Shown here piece after piece: positions 1 through 12,821 of a stretch of 64,000 bases of DNA (the stretch's first letter is position 1; every line of letters starts with the position of its first letter). The stretch covers positions 24,616 through 88,615 of the forward strand of contig JAEPRB010000168.1 in the NCBI GenBank assembly GCA_016758965.1. Reading direction: 5' to 3'. Made by a program: the position numbers and the translations under genes. The stretch is from Circinella minor (Eukaryota; Mucoromycota; Mucoromycetes; Mucorales; Lichtheimiaceae). The notes under the pieces were generated by a model. That model searched no databases and was not told where the DNA came from. It saw nothing but the letters and a program-made list of their open reading frames with translations.

Positions 1-111
1 TATCTTTTGGAACGTGAATTGGGGGGGGGGGAGGGTAACATATACGTTTATCTAACTTTAATTTTTTCGTATATGTATCTATGCTTCTATTTTTTTTTAA
101 AAAAATTACAG

Positions 112-2309
112 ACATCTTTTGATCAAGGCAAAACGGTTACTATGGATAAGCGTGAGATTCTATCGAAAACGATCGATTACTTTGCCGAACGATCTACAGA
201 AGAGACTATTCAATCTTTGCAGAGTGTATTGGGTCAAGTTCAGGATACTATTACTGCTCGGTTAGAAGGTAAAACTCTACATAATTTTCAATGTGTTGTC
301 TATAAATAGTAGTATTATCCCTTTGAAAAAAGGAAATGGTCGTATGGTTGCTCTCTTTTTTTACACCTGCATAAATATTTATATATAGAGATGGAAGGCC
401 TTGTGAAACAACGCTCTAATGATCTTCAAAACTTGTTTGATGGACCTGAGTATCACAAAATACCATATGATATTCGTGCAATCTTACACCATGATGGAAT
501 GAATGGTCCTGGTCATTATTGGGGTTATATCTGGGTGGAACCTGGGGAAGAGAATTTACTACAGGACATTCCAAATGATATGGAAGGATGGTTTCGATTC
601 TGTGATGCCAATGTTCGACCGTCAAACGAGGAAGAAATATTCAATGAATCACTCAATCCATTTGCAGTAATTTATGTGGATAGGAATGCAGCTTCTTATT
701 CCAAAGCTGATTTATCAAATGTGATACCAGATAGTCTTCGAGTGAGTAACAAAAAAATGACAATAATACCAGATTGAAGTACGGAAAGGCCGAGTCAGTT
801 AACCTACGAACTAAATTAAAAAAAAAAACTTACATTTCAGGTTTATGTGGATAAAGATAATGAAGAATTTGAAGAAGAGATCCAAGCATACAATCGTAGA
901 GATCATATCATTGAAGAAAGGGCCAATTCACCCGGATTAACTGATCCAGGAGATGGGGATTCAGTATCTACTGGTGATGCTGGCTCAACGGGCACTGCAG
1001 TAGGTGGTCATATAATGACTTTAATGGATGAAAGTCAAGAGAGTGAACAAAATCCACCTGCAGAACCCCCAGCAGATTCTGCATCCCAGGAACAGTCTAT
1101 CAGCGAGTCAGAAAGAATGGATTCTAGTTTTAGTTTTGAAGAACGACAGCAACAAATTGAAAAAAATAAAACTTTTGCTGTCACAAATGAGTATATATTA
1201 CAAGAAAATCTGAACGAGTATATCAACATGCTTTTATTTACAATGGAACAATGTAGCGGAGATGACTATCGATTATTAAAAAAGTATGTATAAACTGGTT
1301 GAATAGGAAACATAAAACCATGTATTTTTTAAGAGTTAATTGACATTGTAATTCTTTCTAGCTTCGAAGCATTCTTGGCAAAACTTCGCAATAGTACTGC
1401 ATTGGAATACTGTATATATACATATACTGATAACCGAGAGGGTGAAGTAAGTTTTCTTTTTGCCCTTTATCTTTTAAGGGGAAAAGAGAAGCCAATTATT
1501 TGTTTGTTTCGGTCTTTCTGATATCAAGACGATTTTTTGAACTTAGGCACCTATTTTCCGAGAAGAAGAATCCCGAAAAGATAATCAACTTGGTGCACTT
1601 TGGTTTGAGTTTGACAAGTTTACCAACATAGGATCTATTGTCACAAGAGCATTGGTAGAATTTGATAAAGAACGATATCAAGAAGCTACAGTTCTTTTTA
1701 TTCAGGCCCAACAAGAGGAAGCTAAATGGAAAGCACATTTACTCATGGAGACTGACATGCTGGAACGTCTATCGAATATTGAAGATCTTGGATTTACAGG
1801 AGTAATTCAGCGCTTTGGCAAGCAATGTATTAAAGTAAATATTTTGTGTTTTTATCTTAATTTTTATGGTATTTAATTTTGATTACTTCATTCTCTAATA
1901 ATATTACTCTTTCAAATTATATTAGGTGTTGAATGAACGAGCTCAAACAAAAGCAGCGGATCCAGCTTACAGAACTCGAGGTTTAAAAGATGCAATTCAA
2001 GTGGCACGTTATGCACAGACAATTATTGGTCCGGAAAAGCTTGCAAGTGATCCCACTTTTGGTGAAATGCGTGAAGAGTGGCTCAGATACAGTGAATTAC
2101 AAGGTGCCAATTTAAAAGGTTCACAAGCTGACCTACTTAATGAGTTAATTATGGCTTATCTTGAAACAGAAAGCGCAATGACTAATGAACCACATGGAAG
2201 TAATTTAACTGCAAGTCCTATCTTTATTCAAGATGACCTTGAGTTAGTGTGGGAAAAATATCAACGAGCATTGCAAAATGCCACTATACGATTCAATGAT
2301 AATTTTTAA
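112..2309 (+). CDS. UBP2: Ubiquitin-specific protease, UBP2/USP25-28-like, C-terminal part (5' end outside window)
   Basis: Cysteine protease of family C19 that removes ubiquitin from proteins. Visible coding exons are 112-268, 389-741, 841-1283, 1362-1446, 1547-1834 and 1926-2309; all phases agree and give 569 residues. The catalytic Cys box lies outside the window. The His box is present (HHDGMNGPGHYWGYIWV) and is followed by W-x-F-x-D and a FAVIYVDRN strand, as at the end of USP domains. Residues before the His box form a helical stretch typical of the UBP2/USP25/28 branch, and about 400 residues follow it as a helical C-terminal extension. The segment from 1 to about 34 may be the tail of an earlier exon, but its boundary is obscured by a run of G. 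Partial only because of the window edge; no internal disruption is seen. Confidence 0.85.
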
Positions 2310-2770
2310 AGCTATCATACTAGTATAGAAAAACAAACATTACCAATAAAGTTATAATTAGGCTGTAATGATGTGTGTCACATCATGTCTCTTTCTTTTG
2401 TAACAGTAATATCAACTTTTTACATCTTTATGATAATAATAATGATGATGGTGAGAATTTAATATACGTATTATATGTATTCAGGTGCAGGATTTCAATC
2501 GCCATGGTATAAACATAATGTACTACATAGTCAATTTTTCTATTATTAATGCATGATCCATTATTTCGGGCGTTACATAGCTGTCGCCAGCAAAAAAAAA
2601 AAAGAGGGAGAGAGATCAGATTGAAACGGAAAATTTTACATAATTCCAATGATGACCTGATCTTCCTGAATAATTAATAAATGTAACTCATATAAATATA
2701 AACTGCTTTGCAAAATAAAAAAAACGACGCGGAAACTTTATTCTCTCAAAACTTTATTGATTATAAAAAC
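2310..2770. other. Intergenic spacer
   Basis: AT-rich spacer between a stop codon and the next predicted start. It probably carries the 3' UTR of the deubiquitinase and the promoter of the deacetylase-like gene. No coding potential or RNA gene is visible. Confidence 0.5.
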
Positions 2771-4520
2771 ATGCTACTGTATAGAGACTATTTAGTCTCT
2801 TTATGTAAGCATCATCCTAATTCATTTTCTATATATATATTAAACTAATCCAACTAATACTATATATATTAACGCCGCGGCTTCTTTTATAGCTCTACTA
2901 CTAATATGTTTTAGTGCTTCAGTTTTGTCTGAACGTGTTTCTTTATCATCGAAATCTTTCTCTGACGGTGTATATTCAGAAGATCATCTTGACGTCTTTG
3001 CAGAAGCCAATTTAGCTGATGATGTATTAGTAGAATCAGGTGACGCAAGTAAACAACTTTTGTTTGATGAATCTTCATATAAAGAATTAGAAGGAGAGGA
3101 TGGATATAAAGGAGCCGAAGAGGAAGAGGAAATTGATGATATTCAGTTTCCCTTTTCAGTTGAGGCACTGGATCGAGGTACATAAAAAGAAAGTGTTATA
3201 AAACGCTGTTATGGTGTAAGATTGCAACTGAACACAATGGGTGTCAAAAATAGGAGAGCTTCCGATATATAGAGAGCCAACTTCAACAGAAGATAACGAT
3301 ATACCCCCCGTTCCTCAAGTAACAGGTTGTCGTACACATGGTCAAGTTGCTCTAACTTATGTATGTTGTTTGTATTAAATATTTTCTCTTAAATTTTTCT
3401 TTTTGAAAAAAACCGCATTTTACATTTTCAATTGTATTATAGAGTGAAGGGCCCAGTGATGCGACAGCAAAAATTGTCCGTCAATTGAATAATGCTCAAG
3501 TGCGTTCCAACTTTTTCATCAATACTACTTGGTAAGCTTTTTAATAATATATTTTTGTTATGTTATACATATAAAACATGTAAGATCAACTGACTTAAAA
3601 GTTATACATGCACCAATACACCCAAAAAAAAAATTAGGCTCTACACACAACAATATGCTATGGTTGTTCAAAACATGTATAATGCCGGTCATTTAATTGG
3701 TATGACTTACCGTGCACCTAAACATGAAGATGGTTCATCATATACGGATAGTGAAATACGTCAAGATGTTATTAATAGTGCAAGAATGATTGAATCCTTA
3801 ATCCAAGTTGCCCCGAAATATGTTCGATTGCATTATTCGAATCAGGAAGATACACGTACAGAAAATATTATTAATGACTTGGGTTTTATTTTGGTGGATT
3901 ATAATTTGGACAGCATGGATTACCTTCATAAAACTGGTCCCGAGATTCAAAATGTATATCGAAAGGCTTTTGTTCGTCAAAAAGATACGTACGATGCAAA
4001 AGGATCATTTATTTCGATACAATATGATATTCCTGGTAGTGGATCTTTGGCAGCTGTACCATATATTATCCAAACCATCGAAGAAGAAGGTTATACAGCT
4101 GTACGTATGGATGGATGCTTGAATGATGCTAAGCCCTACAAAGCCTGTAAGTTGTTGTTTTATTCTATTTTTATTTTTGCTTAATGATATAATAAGTATA
4201 TCATCATGAGCTATTGTTTGTTTATTATGTATTTATTTATGAGAGTTTGAATTGCTAATATATTTATATCAACATATTTAGCTGCTGATTCACTCGAATA
4301 CGTAAACGACAAGTTTTCTTTTAATACCACCGGATATAAACAAGGTCAAAAACCTGCTGCTATTATTACTAATTCAATGGATGAAAATAACCAAGAATTT
4401 TATGCAGAAGAAGAAGAAGAAGGGGACGACTTTTTTGAAAGTAAGGCCAATGTGTCATTCGGTATCTTGGTGACGACTGTATTCATTGCATTTTCAGGAA
4501 CCGTAGTACAGTATATTTAA
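2771..4520 (+). CDS. Secreted polysaccharide deacetylase (NodB-fold) homologue with degenerate active site
   Basis: Exons 2771-2804, 2893-3177, 3254-3360, 3443-3531, 3638-4146 and 4282-4520 give 420 residues in a consistent frame. The start was chosen because splicing 2804 to 2893 creates a signal peptide (MLLYRDYLVSLSLLLICFSA). An acidic linker follows, then a NodB/CE4 domain in the order of fungal chitin deacetylases, then a C-terminal hydrophobic tail after a small-residue site that resembles a GPI-anchor signal. All five CE4 motifs can be aligned but are altered: motif 1 reads LTYSEGP instead of TFDDGP, the motif 2 zinc histidines are replaced (GHLIGMTYRAP), motif 3 reads RLHYSN instead of RPPYG, and motif 5 has SIQYD instead of LHD. 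Active family members remove acetyl groups from chitin; this one is inferred to be a non-catalytic wall or carbohydrate-binding protein. Confidence 0.8.
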
Positions 4521-6579
4521 AGAAAAGGAGAAACAACAAGAAAAAAATATTATATACATATACCGTGATATACCAGGAATTTCTTTCTAAACAATCATTC
4601 TCGCTTAATAAAAAAAATATGTCAATATTGATATGACAAAAGCAAGTATAGATAAATTTTATTCTTGGTAAAATAACAAACACATCAAGAGTTATATACA
4701 TAATCATTTTGTTATGAATCTTATTTTCCCTGTTTTTTTTTTAAAAAAAATGTATTGAATAATTACGTGGTGAAGTTCACTAGGCTTTTATAGAGATGAT
4801 CCTAGTTATCACTAAAAATTTAAATAGAAGGGTACATCACATATTTGATAAGAGTGCATTGGTAATCTAGCGGCGGAATAAAGTAAATAATAATTCAGTT
4901 AACTATGAATTGTTCCAGCATTCACTTTATGAAAAAATTTATAACAACCTACATATAATTGTATGAGGATGGCTCATGAAAAAAATGGCTATACAATGCA
5001 AAATTATTACCACAATCACCTTCAATTTCTCTTTGTTATTTTATTAACACAAAGCTGCTGATGATGTATAAAGCTTAACTTTTTTCCTCCACTTGATATG
5101 ACGTTATGTGTTGTACATATGTCATAGTAAATCAGGAGGTTCACATGCATAATTCTGGTTGTTATGGTCATTGAATCATCCAATTTAATTAGTAAGTAGC
5201 AAGATAAAAAGCCATATTATGCATAGTGTCATATATATTATAATATATTCTCTGCTCTAGTCTTTAATGTTATGTATTATTATAACAACAATGGACATCT
5301 TTCGCCTCGTTCAGTACGGTGTTGCTTTCATCCTTATTGTTCGACAACAATCTGTTACTGTACACATACCACCTATTATATAATGGAGGGGGTATATATT
5401 AGTCCAAAAAATAATATTACTATCGCTTGTATAGTAATCCGATAGAGTTTTTTTAATATAACGCCTTGCGTTTTATTTCTTTTGCATAAACGTAAACAAT
5501 AATAAGAAACAACATTTGTTTGGTTAACTAGTTTTTTTTCCACGCAAACAAATAAGGAAATAAATTTCATTCATCAACATATACAGTCCGTAACGACAGT
5601 TATGTTGTTTTCTTAAAAGCTTTATAATGCGGCATTGATTTTAATACATTGTATGTATCAATGGCTAAAAAGTAATATACTACGTAGTGGCTTATCCATT
5701 ACAATATAGTAATGTCTGACTACATAATTATTGTACTAATAAGAGTTGACTGAACAGTCTTTGTTGCTAAATATTATAGTAAATCAACAAAGTTGACAAG
5801 GAATCGGATTTTGTTGACCGACAATAATAATATACATGCTGCAGCATACTATTGCGATGCACATTATATTTATTGCTGCGTTGATGCGTTTTATAAATTT
5901 CTCCCAACCACAAACACATTTTATTTTATCGCTTCATTAGTATAATATAAAAGCTATACGATTCGTTCCTTTTCACCAGTTCTTCGCAAAAAAAGCCCCA
6001 AGGAATTAGAACTCGAATGCCATTTATTGCACAAAGTATATTCATAATGATAGGATAAACAAAAGTTGAACTCGTATTTTCTTTTATTATTTACTACCCC
6101 CCAGAAAAGCATTTTATTTTCTTTTCGGGGGAGAGAAATGTTTATCACTTGTTTCAAACTGTTGTCAAAAACTTGACTGGACACATGATTACTGTATCGG
6201 CAAGGTGTTGTTATATCCTTCTTTGTACCTTTTCTTTTAAAAGTTTAACAAAGTTACTGTCAATAAAAAAAAAGCACAACAAATCAAATATTGCGGACCA
6301 ATGCTCCGATATATTTATATGTATATGTAAATGGTTCCCCTTTTTGTTCACCATACAATAATATGGAAGTGACAATGACAAACAAATATAGAAAATATAA
6401 CATACTCCGCAAGGCCAATAATTGTATTTTATATGTATGCGTTCCCATGTATATATAAAGGCTGCCAAAATACATGCGACTAACAATAGATAAAGATCTT
6501 CTTTCTTTTTTCCCCTCTTTATTCCTTATCTACTTCTACATATTTGATACATAAGACTGTTGTCAGCTACTTTAGTAAC
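4521..6579. other. Intergenic, no gene seen
   Basis: About 2 kb of AT-rich sequence. Short open frames on both strands have no start context, splice logic or family resemblance. It presumably holds the 3' UTR of the deacetylase-like gene and the promoter of the His-rich protein gene. Confidence 0.5.
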
Positions 6580-8073
6580 ATGGTCAATAATAAAGTATCT
6601 CCAAGGCGGTTTGCAGAATCCCGTTTGTTTCGATTATATATTGGAAACGGTAATTGGGTCAATTTAACAAGAGAAGTGACGGACGATCTTTATGATGTTT
6701 ACAAGAAAGGCAAAGCAACACGTTACGAGTTGGCTCCGGGATTACTTTTGGATATCATACCAAATGACGTAGACTGCAATAGCAAGAATACTGACCTTGC
6801 TTGTCTCATGAGAGTTGATCTATGTTATGAAAATGATAATGGCGAAAGTAACAGTGAGGAAGATACACAACAGCGAATGTCCAAGTATATAAAAAATCAA
6901 TTAGAGAAACAAGGTATTATTGATGCCTTTCCACCTACCAAAAAATCAGATGATAAGTTGCCACGAGTAACATCATTGCCAACTCATCGTCATTTAAGCA
7001 TGGTGCCTACTCCCCCAACTTCTGTCAACCGTCGTAGTACATCAACAACGATTAATAATACGTCGTCTCGTACTAGCAGTAAAGATGACTGTAATCTGTT
7101 ACAAGTCTCATCATCTACATCATCTGATAATCCGTCTCCATCTTCCCTAGGTAGCAAGAATAAAACTACAACAAACAAAAAACAACGCAAATCTAACAAA
7201 CGCCGTCGTACTGCAGATCAAGAGTCGCCAGAAGCCGGGGTACCAGCGTCTGTTGGGGAAGATGACAACGGTTTGGAGCAGCTTCACAAAAATCGTATGG
7301 CGTCAGCAACTGATCAAGAATTACAATACCATTACTATTCATTGGGGCAACAACATCAACATGTAATGCTATCTTCTACTCCGTCTACGTATCGACCTCA
7401 CACTCTTCCAACAGCATATTATACCACTGATAAAAGTCTGCTGTTACGGACTCCGTCACCGCCTCCCATGCTGGGTGATCTATCTATAGATCGACATTAT
7501 CATCATCACCATCAACACCATGATCATGAAGGAAGTATTGGTTCTGCAGAAAACAGTCGTCATGGTTTTTATGGTACAGATAATGTTTTATCTCATGCTG
7601 AAGAACAAACGTACCCATTGCTCTCTTTATCTCATGAACCACAAAATTGGTCTCGAACTTTTCATTCTTCTCGGTCAAGTAGTCTTCATAATCATCAAGA
7701 GCAACATGATAATAACCCTATGGTAGCAGCCGCTGCTGCTGTGGCAGTAGCTACAGATGGGGATTATGGATATTATAGTCATCATCAGCAGCATGATAGT
7801 AAATTGCATCCTACACAACCATATCAAATGGTTGCTTCAGCACTACAACATCAACAAGATACTACGATTCATAATACTTCAGTTTCCTTATCCAATACAT
7901 CTTCTCCACAGTCCATGTTATTGCCACCTGTATCATCCGAAGAAGCGTTTGGAGGATTCCAATCAAATTACCCAACAAGCGACCGACCCGCTTTACATCA
8001 TCAGCAGAATGACTATAATAAACAGTCTACTTCTACTTTTATGGTTGATTCAGAACAACTATCTCAAGATTAA
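6580..8073 (+). CDS. Uncharacterised His/Gln/Ser-rich protein with nuclear localisation signal
   Basis: One open frame of 497 residues from the first ATG; a longer reading from 6544 would need a TTG start. I do not recognise the family. The first 70 residues are ordered, with aromatic and charged blocks (RLFRLYIGNGNWVNL), and look like a small folded domain. After an acidic stretch the rest is low complexity: Ser/Thr-rich, a strong bipartite basic NLS (KKQRKSNKRRR), several His clusters (HYHHHHQHHDH), a short Ala tract and Gln-rich segments. That composition is common in fungal transcriptional regulators, so a nuclear regulatory role is a reasonable guess, not shown. It stands alone, about 2 kb and 7 kb from its neighbours. 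A 5' non-coding exon is possible. Confidence 0.7.
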   Translation: MVNNKVSPRRFAESRLFRLYIGNGNWVNLTREVTDDLYDVYKKGKATRYELAPGLLLDIIPNDVDCNSKNTDLACLMRVDLCYENDNGESNSEEDTQQRMSKYIKNQLEKQGIIDAFPPTKKSDDKLPRVTSLPTHRHLSMVPTPPTSVNRRSTSTTINNTSSRTSSKDDCNLLQVSSSTSSDNPSPSSLGSKNKTTTNKKQRKSNKRRRTADQESPEAGVPASVGEDDNGLEQLHKNRMASATDQELQYHYYSLGQQHQHVMLSSTPSTYRPHTLPTAYYTTDKSLLLRTPSPPPMLGDLSIDRHYHHHHQHHDHEGSIGSAENSRHGFYGTDNVLSHAEEQTYPLLSLSHEPQNWSRTFHSSRSSSLHNHQEQHDNNPMVAAAAAVAVATDGDYGYYSHHQQHDSKLHPTQPYQMVASALQHQQDTTIHNTSVSLSNTSSPQSMLLPPVSSEEAFGGFQSNYPTSDRPALHHQQNDYNKQSTSTFMVDSEQLSQD

Positions 8074-10686
8074 TTTTTTTAAATCTATTATTTGTTTGTA
8101 TAATACATGCATATTCTTTCTTTTTCTTAACTTTTGTTGTTTATATAAATAAATCAAAAAAAAATGGAAATTTTGTTTATATATTATGTTTTTGAAACTA
8201 TGATCTGATTGTTTGCTTTATATTAACTACTCTCGATTTTTACAGATCCCTATTACTTGCTTACTATTATATTGACGGTCATTAAATTAAATCCGTTCAC
8301 CTGTTATTTTTTCAAGCTTCTCAATCTAGGTTATCATCATTGATTCAATGTAGAAAAAGTTTTAGACCGTTTTTTCGTCATAATATCGGTTTCATATCAC
8401 GTCGTGCTATTATTATGGTGTATTTCCCTTTTTCACACTGAACCTTGATTTGGTCTTGATTTGCTAATTTTTTTTATAATAGTCCTTGATGGATAAGTAA
8501 ATGTTCTATTTTTGTGAATTAATGACATCAGAATTGCTCGTTATTGGTGTATACGTATGGAAATTTCGATTGGGTTAATAGTTCTATACTCTACTTTGAA
8601 GAAGAGTTATCTTTCTAGTTGTATAATAGTGCATGGATTGATTGAAATATATCATTCCTTTTACGAGTATATAGGTTTGATAATATTTATTATGCGATTT
8701 TAGTAGTATGGTTCCTATTGCATTATACTTGTAATAAAATATGATATGTACTTATTACTAGCCACGAATATTATCACTGTATATTGGCAATATATAAATG
8801 GCACTTGTACAACGAACGCATTATCCAGTGAGGAATTCTAATAGAATACTATACTGTATTTTCAGAAGCGCTTTGAATACACATTTATGATAATAACGCA
8901 ATAGTATTTTAAAAAAAATTACTGATAGAAAAATCAGTAGAAAAATCCGATATGATGGACACATTGGCCGAAGCTTTTGTTAGAAAATACGTAAAAATCA
9001 AGAACGTGACCATAACAAAGAAATCTATTTAAGTTCTTATGTGTGATGGAGCTTGTTTTAGCCCCAAAAAAATGATAGAAAACCTTTAACCTTTTCATTG
9101 AAGGAGAAAATAACAATCCCGAAAATATGTATAAAATAAACAAAAAAGAACAAAATCAACAAGTTAATCAATAACCTCATGTGATTTTTAAGTATGCTTT
9201 TCTTGTTTTTCTTTCTCTTTTCTTTTTACAATAAACACATTTGCAAAAAATGTATTATTTTACAAGAATTTAGTATATACGCTTCTGATGCGTTTGCGTA
9301 TAATAATATTTTTTTAGCTCGTAATTACGTATGCATGACAATAGATGAATACTATTTGCATAGTCGCACACGGATGGTATGTTATTTTTGAAGGACGGGA
9401 AATATATATGACTTCGGTATTGAATTGAACATATATGTACATATCTACAAAAAACATATTTATTCGTAAGTATTCGTAGATATCAAATATTTGTTTTATC
9501 TAATGCGTGAATGTGCTACATTACTTTTGTTAAGAGTGTTCAAAACTCGATATTTTTGGGATATACATAAAAAAGGTTAAGATTGAAAAAGTGTATGATA
9601 TCTGATTAAAAATGCCCGCACAATCCTTTTTTTAAAATTCCATAAACAATTTAGTGTGATAACCTAAGCACCTCTTCCCAGTTACTTATTGGAGTCGCCT
9701 TCAACTAGTATGTATTAGTATATATATATCAATATATAATGTCCCCAAAAAAGTTTAAAAATGTTTGTAGGGAATTGCTTTGATTTATCCACCCCAGATT
9801 CCGAACGCTTTCTCAGCATCTTCCTTCTAATTATTGCATAATCACTTAATTACGTATGACTGACCTTCTGCCAATTTGTTAATGAGAGTAGATATTATAC
9901 TTTTACTTTACCATAGTATGTAAGGGTATTAAAAAACTGGAAAAAAGTATTATTTGTTTTTGAGAGACAGTGTGACAATATGCCCTAGAAGAAAGTAGTA
10001 TAATATTAGAGCTAACCGTATTGGCGTAATTGGCCAAATACGTATCATTCTTTGAATTGATACGTACTTCACTTGCATCATCTTGGTTTAGGAAATAATA
10101 GATACTTACCTTTTATATATAAACTTGACATGGGTGGGACTTTATTTTAAATCCAAAAATATAATATTCGGTTACGTATCCGAGTAATTGAAATTATACC
10201 TTAGCTACAGTATATCATTAACAATTATAGCCTAAGAATTTACCACAAAACCCCAATAACCAGCACATTCAATCCGCTTTTTCCTTGGCACCATTATAAG
10301 AAGCAAGGTTAAGTGTAGTAGTGATGATATGTTCGTCTTATTTTTATTTTATTTTTGAAAAAAAAAAACTTCTTGCCTGTAATTTATCTTTAATCTCTTA
10401 TTGCTGAACATTTCACTCGAATTAAACGGTTATTCTATCATAAAATTAAGTGGAATACAATTAAGTAGAATCGCCCCAGAATAAACCTGTACTTTCGGAA
10501 AATCGGGCTTCTCCCGATGTTCCATGCTTTTTTAATATAATGGCATACATGTTTGTTTCAATAAAATACTAATGTGTTTTGATAATAGTAAAAATATGAA
10601 GATTATCTATTGTAACGTATAAAAATTAAAGACATTTTTATATTAACAAAATTACCCTCATCATTATTATATTTATTCTTTACCAC
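8074..10686. other. Gene-poor AT-rich region
   Basis: No reading frame longer than about 70 codons with a plausible product on either strand, and no clear splice series. Many short A/T runs. I see nothing functional apart from the likely 3' UTR of the preceding gene. Confidence 0.5.
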
Positions 10687-10864
10687 TATTATTATTATTA
10701 TTACTATTATCATTATCATTATTATCATTATTATCACTATTATCATTATTATCATTATTATCATTATTATCATTATTATCATTATTATCATTATTATCAT
10801 TATTATCATTATTATCATTATTATCATTATTATCATTATTATCATTATTATTATTATTATTATA
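10687..10864. repeat. Minisatellite, 9-bp unit (ATTATTATC)n
   Basis: About 20 tandem copies of ATTATTATC, nearly perfect between roughly 10712 and 10850, flanked by pure ATT triplets. Read on the minus strand it gives an artificial Ile/Met repeat frame, which is not a gene. Confidence 0.95.
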
Positions 10865-12821
10865 TCACCGATAAAGGTATCACAAAGTACCAAATTACGT
10901 GATATTATTGGAGCATGCTGCGACACATTTATGTCGAAGCAATGTCGAAGCTACGACACTTTTACGACGAAGCAATTAGTATAAATACCCCTAAATTATT
11001 TCAAATAAAATTCAGTTCTTTAGTTCTATTTTTACCTTTAAATCTTTTAGTCTTTTAACAATTAAATAATTGACCTGACAATAGTTTTCTTTGAGCATAA
11101 AGCCTCTTAAACTCATTATAAGATTTCTCTTTTGTGGATTCAGACGTAATATTCCTGAATATAAGAACTCCCACAACCCATATTTCTATTTTATTTCATA
11201 CAATTTATTACTTAAATACAATCACATAGTATATTATTTCTTCTTTATTTTATACATTTATACGAAGTACTTCAATCACACATTGAACGCTTCACTATGT
11301 CAAAGTCGATGTTTTCGTTCATTTAAAAAATAATTTGTTGTATCCGATGTCGCTGCGTCTTTACTGGGAAAAAATAAGATGTTTTCTACTATCTGTGAGC
11401 AATACACTGTAATTCTGTTACATCCTTTTGACTCAGATACGTAAAGCAGTTTTAAAATATTGCCTTTCTTAAGGAATCCCACTAATTTAATATGAAGTAT
11501 TTGACCTATTTTGTTTTTGGCCCTTTACTATTTGATATATTATCTTTCGCCATTACGTATTTTTATAATCCGCCATACCTACATATTCTTTTTTTGTTAT
11601 TTCTCCCTGATCTTGGATAGATAATGATATCTCTCTTCTCACCCCACAAAATCCACAAACTATGTTTTTTTCCCTTTTTTGACCAAATCCTTTACATACA
11701 TGCCTTTTATCTCAGGTCAAATATGCTTGGCGTTGGATCATTTTTATGTGTCTATGTATTAGATTATAAGATAATTATTATTCATCTTATAAACTTGGCC
11801 AAAAAACTGAGTCGTTGTTTAACAACTATTATTCTGCAATACTTAATCACCATACGTATGAGAAAAGAGAAAAAGACATCAACAATGAAAAACAGTACAA
11901 TAACAAAAGAATTGTCAAGAATAACCACAAAAAAAAAACTTTTCAGGAACAAGAGAAACACGTGATATCGACATATTTCTAGGATTACTGTAGTAATATG
12001 GGGCATACTACTTTTATAACGATTAAACTTTATTTTGTTCAAAATTTGGCGAATCTTTAAAACGCTTTAGTAAAATATATATCCACGATTAAGTATATGA
12101 AGAAATATTTTTTTAAGAAACCATGAACATCAGCTCGATTTTGTGATAGAAATCGACAATTAGTAAACTTAATAATTAACTTGTAAGTTTCTTCTCCATT
12201 GTATATTTTTACAAAATTGACAGACTTGAATTAATATAGGTTGGAAAATACGACCATCTTTTGATTCAAAAATTATACATAAAATCTTATAAAAAAATGA
12301 GATAAGCTGTTCCTTAAAAATGCAAGTAAATAAATAATAGTGTTCTTCGTAGCAGATGGCCTTTTCTCCACATTAGTAATACTCTATCCAATTAGTCTCA
12401 TAACGATATTTAAGATAAAACATACAAATGTGACCCGAGCTCCTGTATAATATATATAACGTATGAAATACATGATGACTCTACTAATAAAGTTTGTCAG
12501 CTTTAAGTTACAGAAAGCCGTCTTATAAGGTTACAAACTGTTCTTCAGCTGTTCGAATCTATGAGCCCCAGCCAAATGGCCAAAATTTCAAATGCTTATA
12601 ACTTTTTTCACAATCAATATTTTTTAAATCTATCGCATCAAACTTATTTCTAATACTCTTCATTATGAATTTAATGCGAAGTTTTTGTAAAAAATAATGT
12701 TTGGCAGATGGAGGTACATTTTGAAAAAAGGGAATCGGAGCTGGATTTTTTTAATGGTTATGAGGAGTATGCATCATATTAAATATGCCGAGAAGCAAGA
12801 GGGGATATAATCAGTACATTA
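10865..12821. other. Gene-poor region with short palindromic motifs near its left end
   Basis: At about 10915-10980 a cluster of related words (ATGTCGAAGCAATGTCGAAGC, then GCTACGACAC and ACGACGAAGCAAT) is followed by a TATAAATACCCC box, which looks like the U3/promoter part of an LTR. No terminal repeats or target duplication could be placed. The rest is AT-rich without convincing coding sequence. Confidence 0.3.

Noticed and set aside
10687..10864. CRISPR-like array
   Set aside because: Units are contiguous with no spacers, and the genome is eukaryotic.
10603..10926. Minus-strand open frame with an Ile/Met repeat
   Set aside because: It is only the translation of the 9-bp minisatellite; no domain, start context or codon pattern supports a gene.
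11091..12042. Several open frames of 60-113 codons on both strands
   Set aside because: Composition follows the AT-rich background, frames overlap on opposite strands and no motif or splice logic is seen.
12480..12565. tRNA suggested by a B-box-like GTTCGAATC at 12551
   Set aside because: No A box at the right distance and no cloverleaf arms can be drawn.
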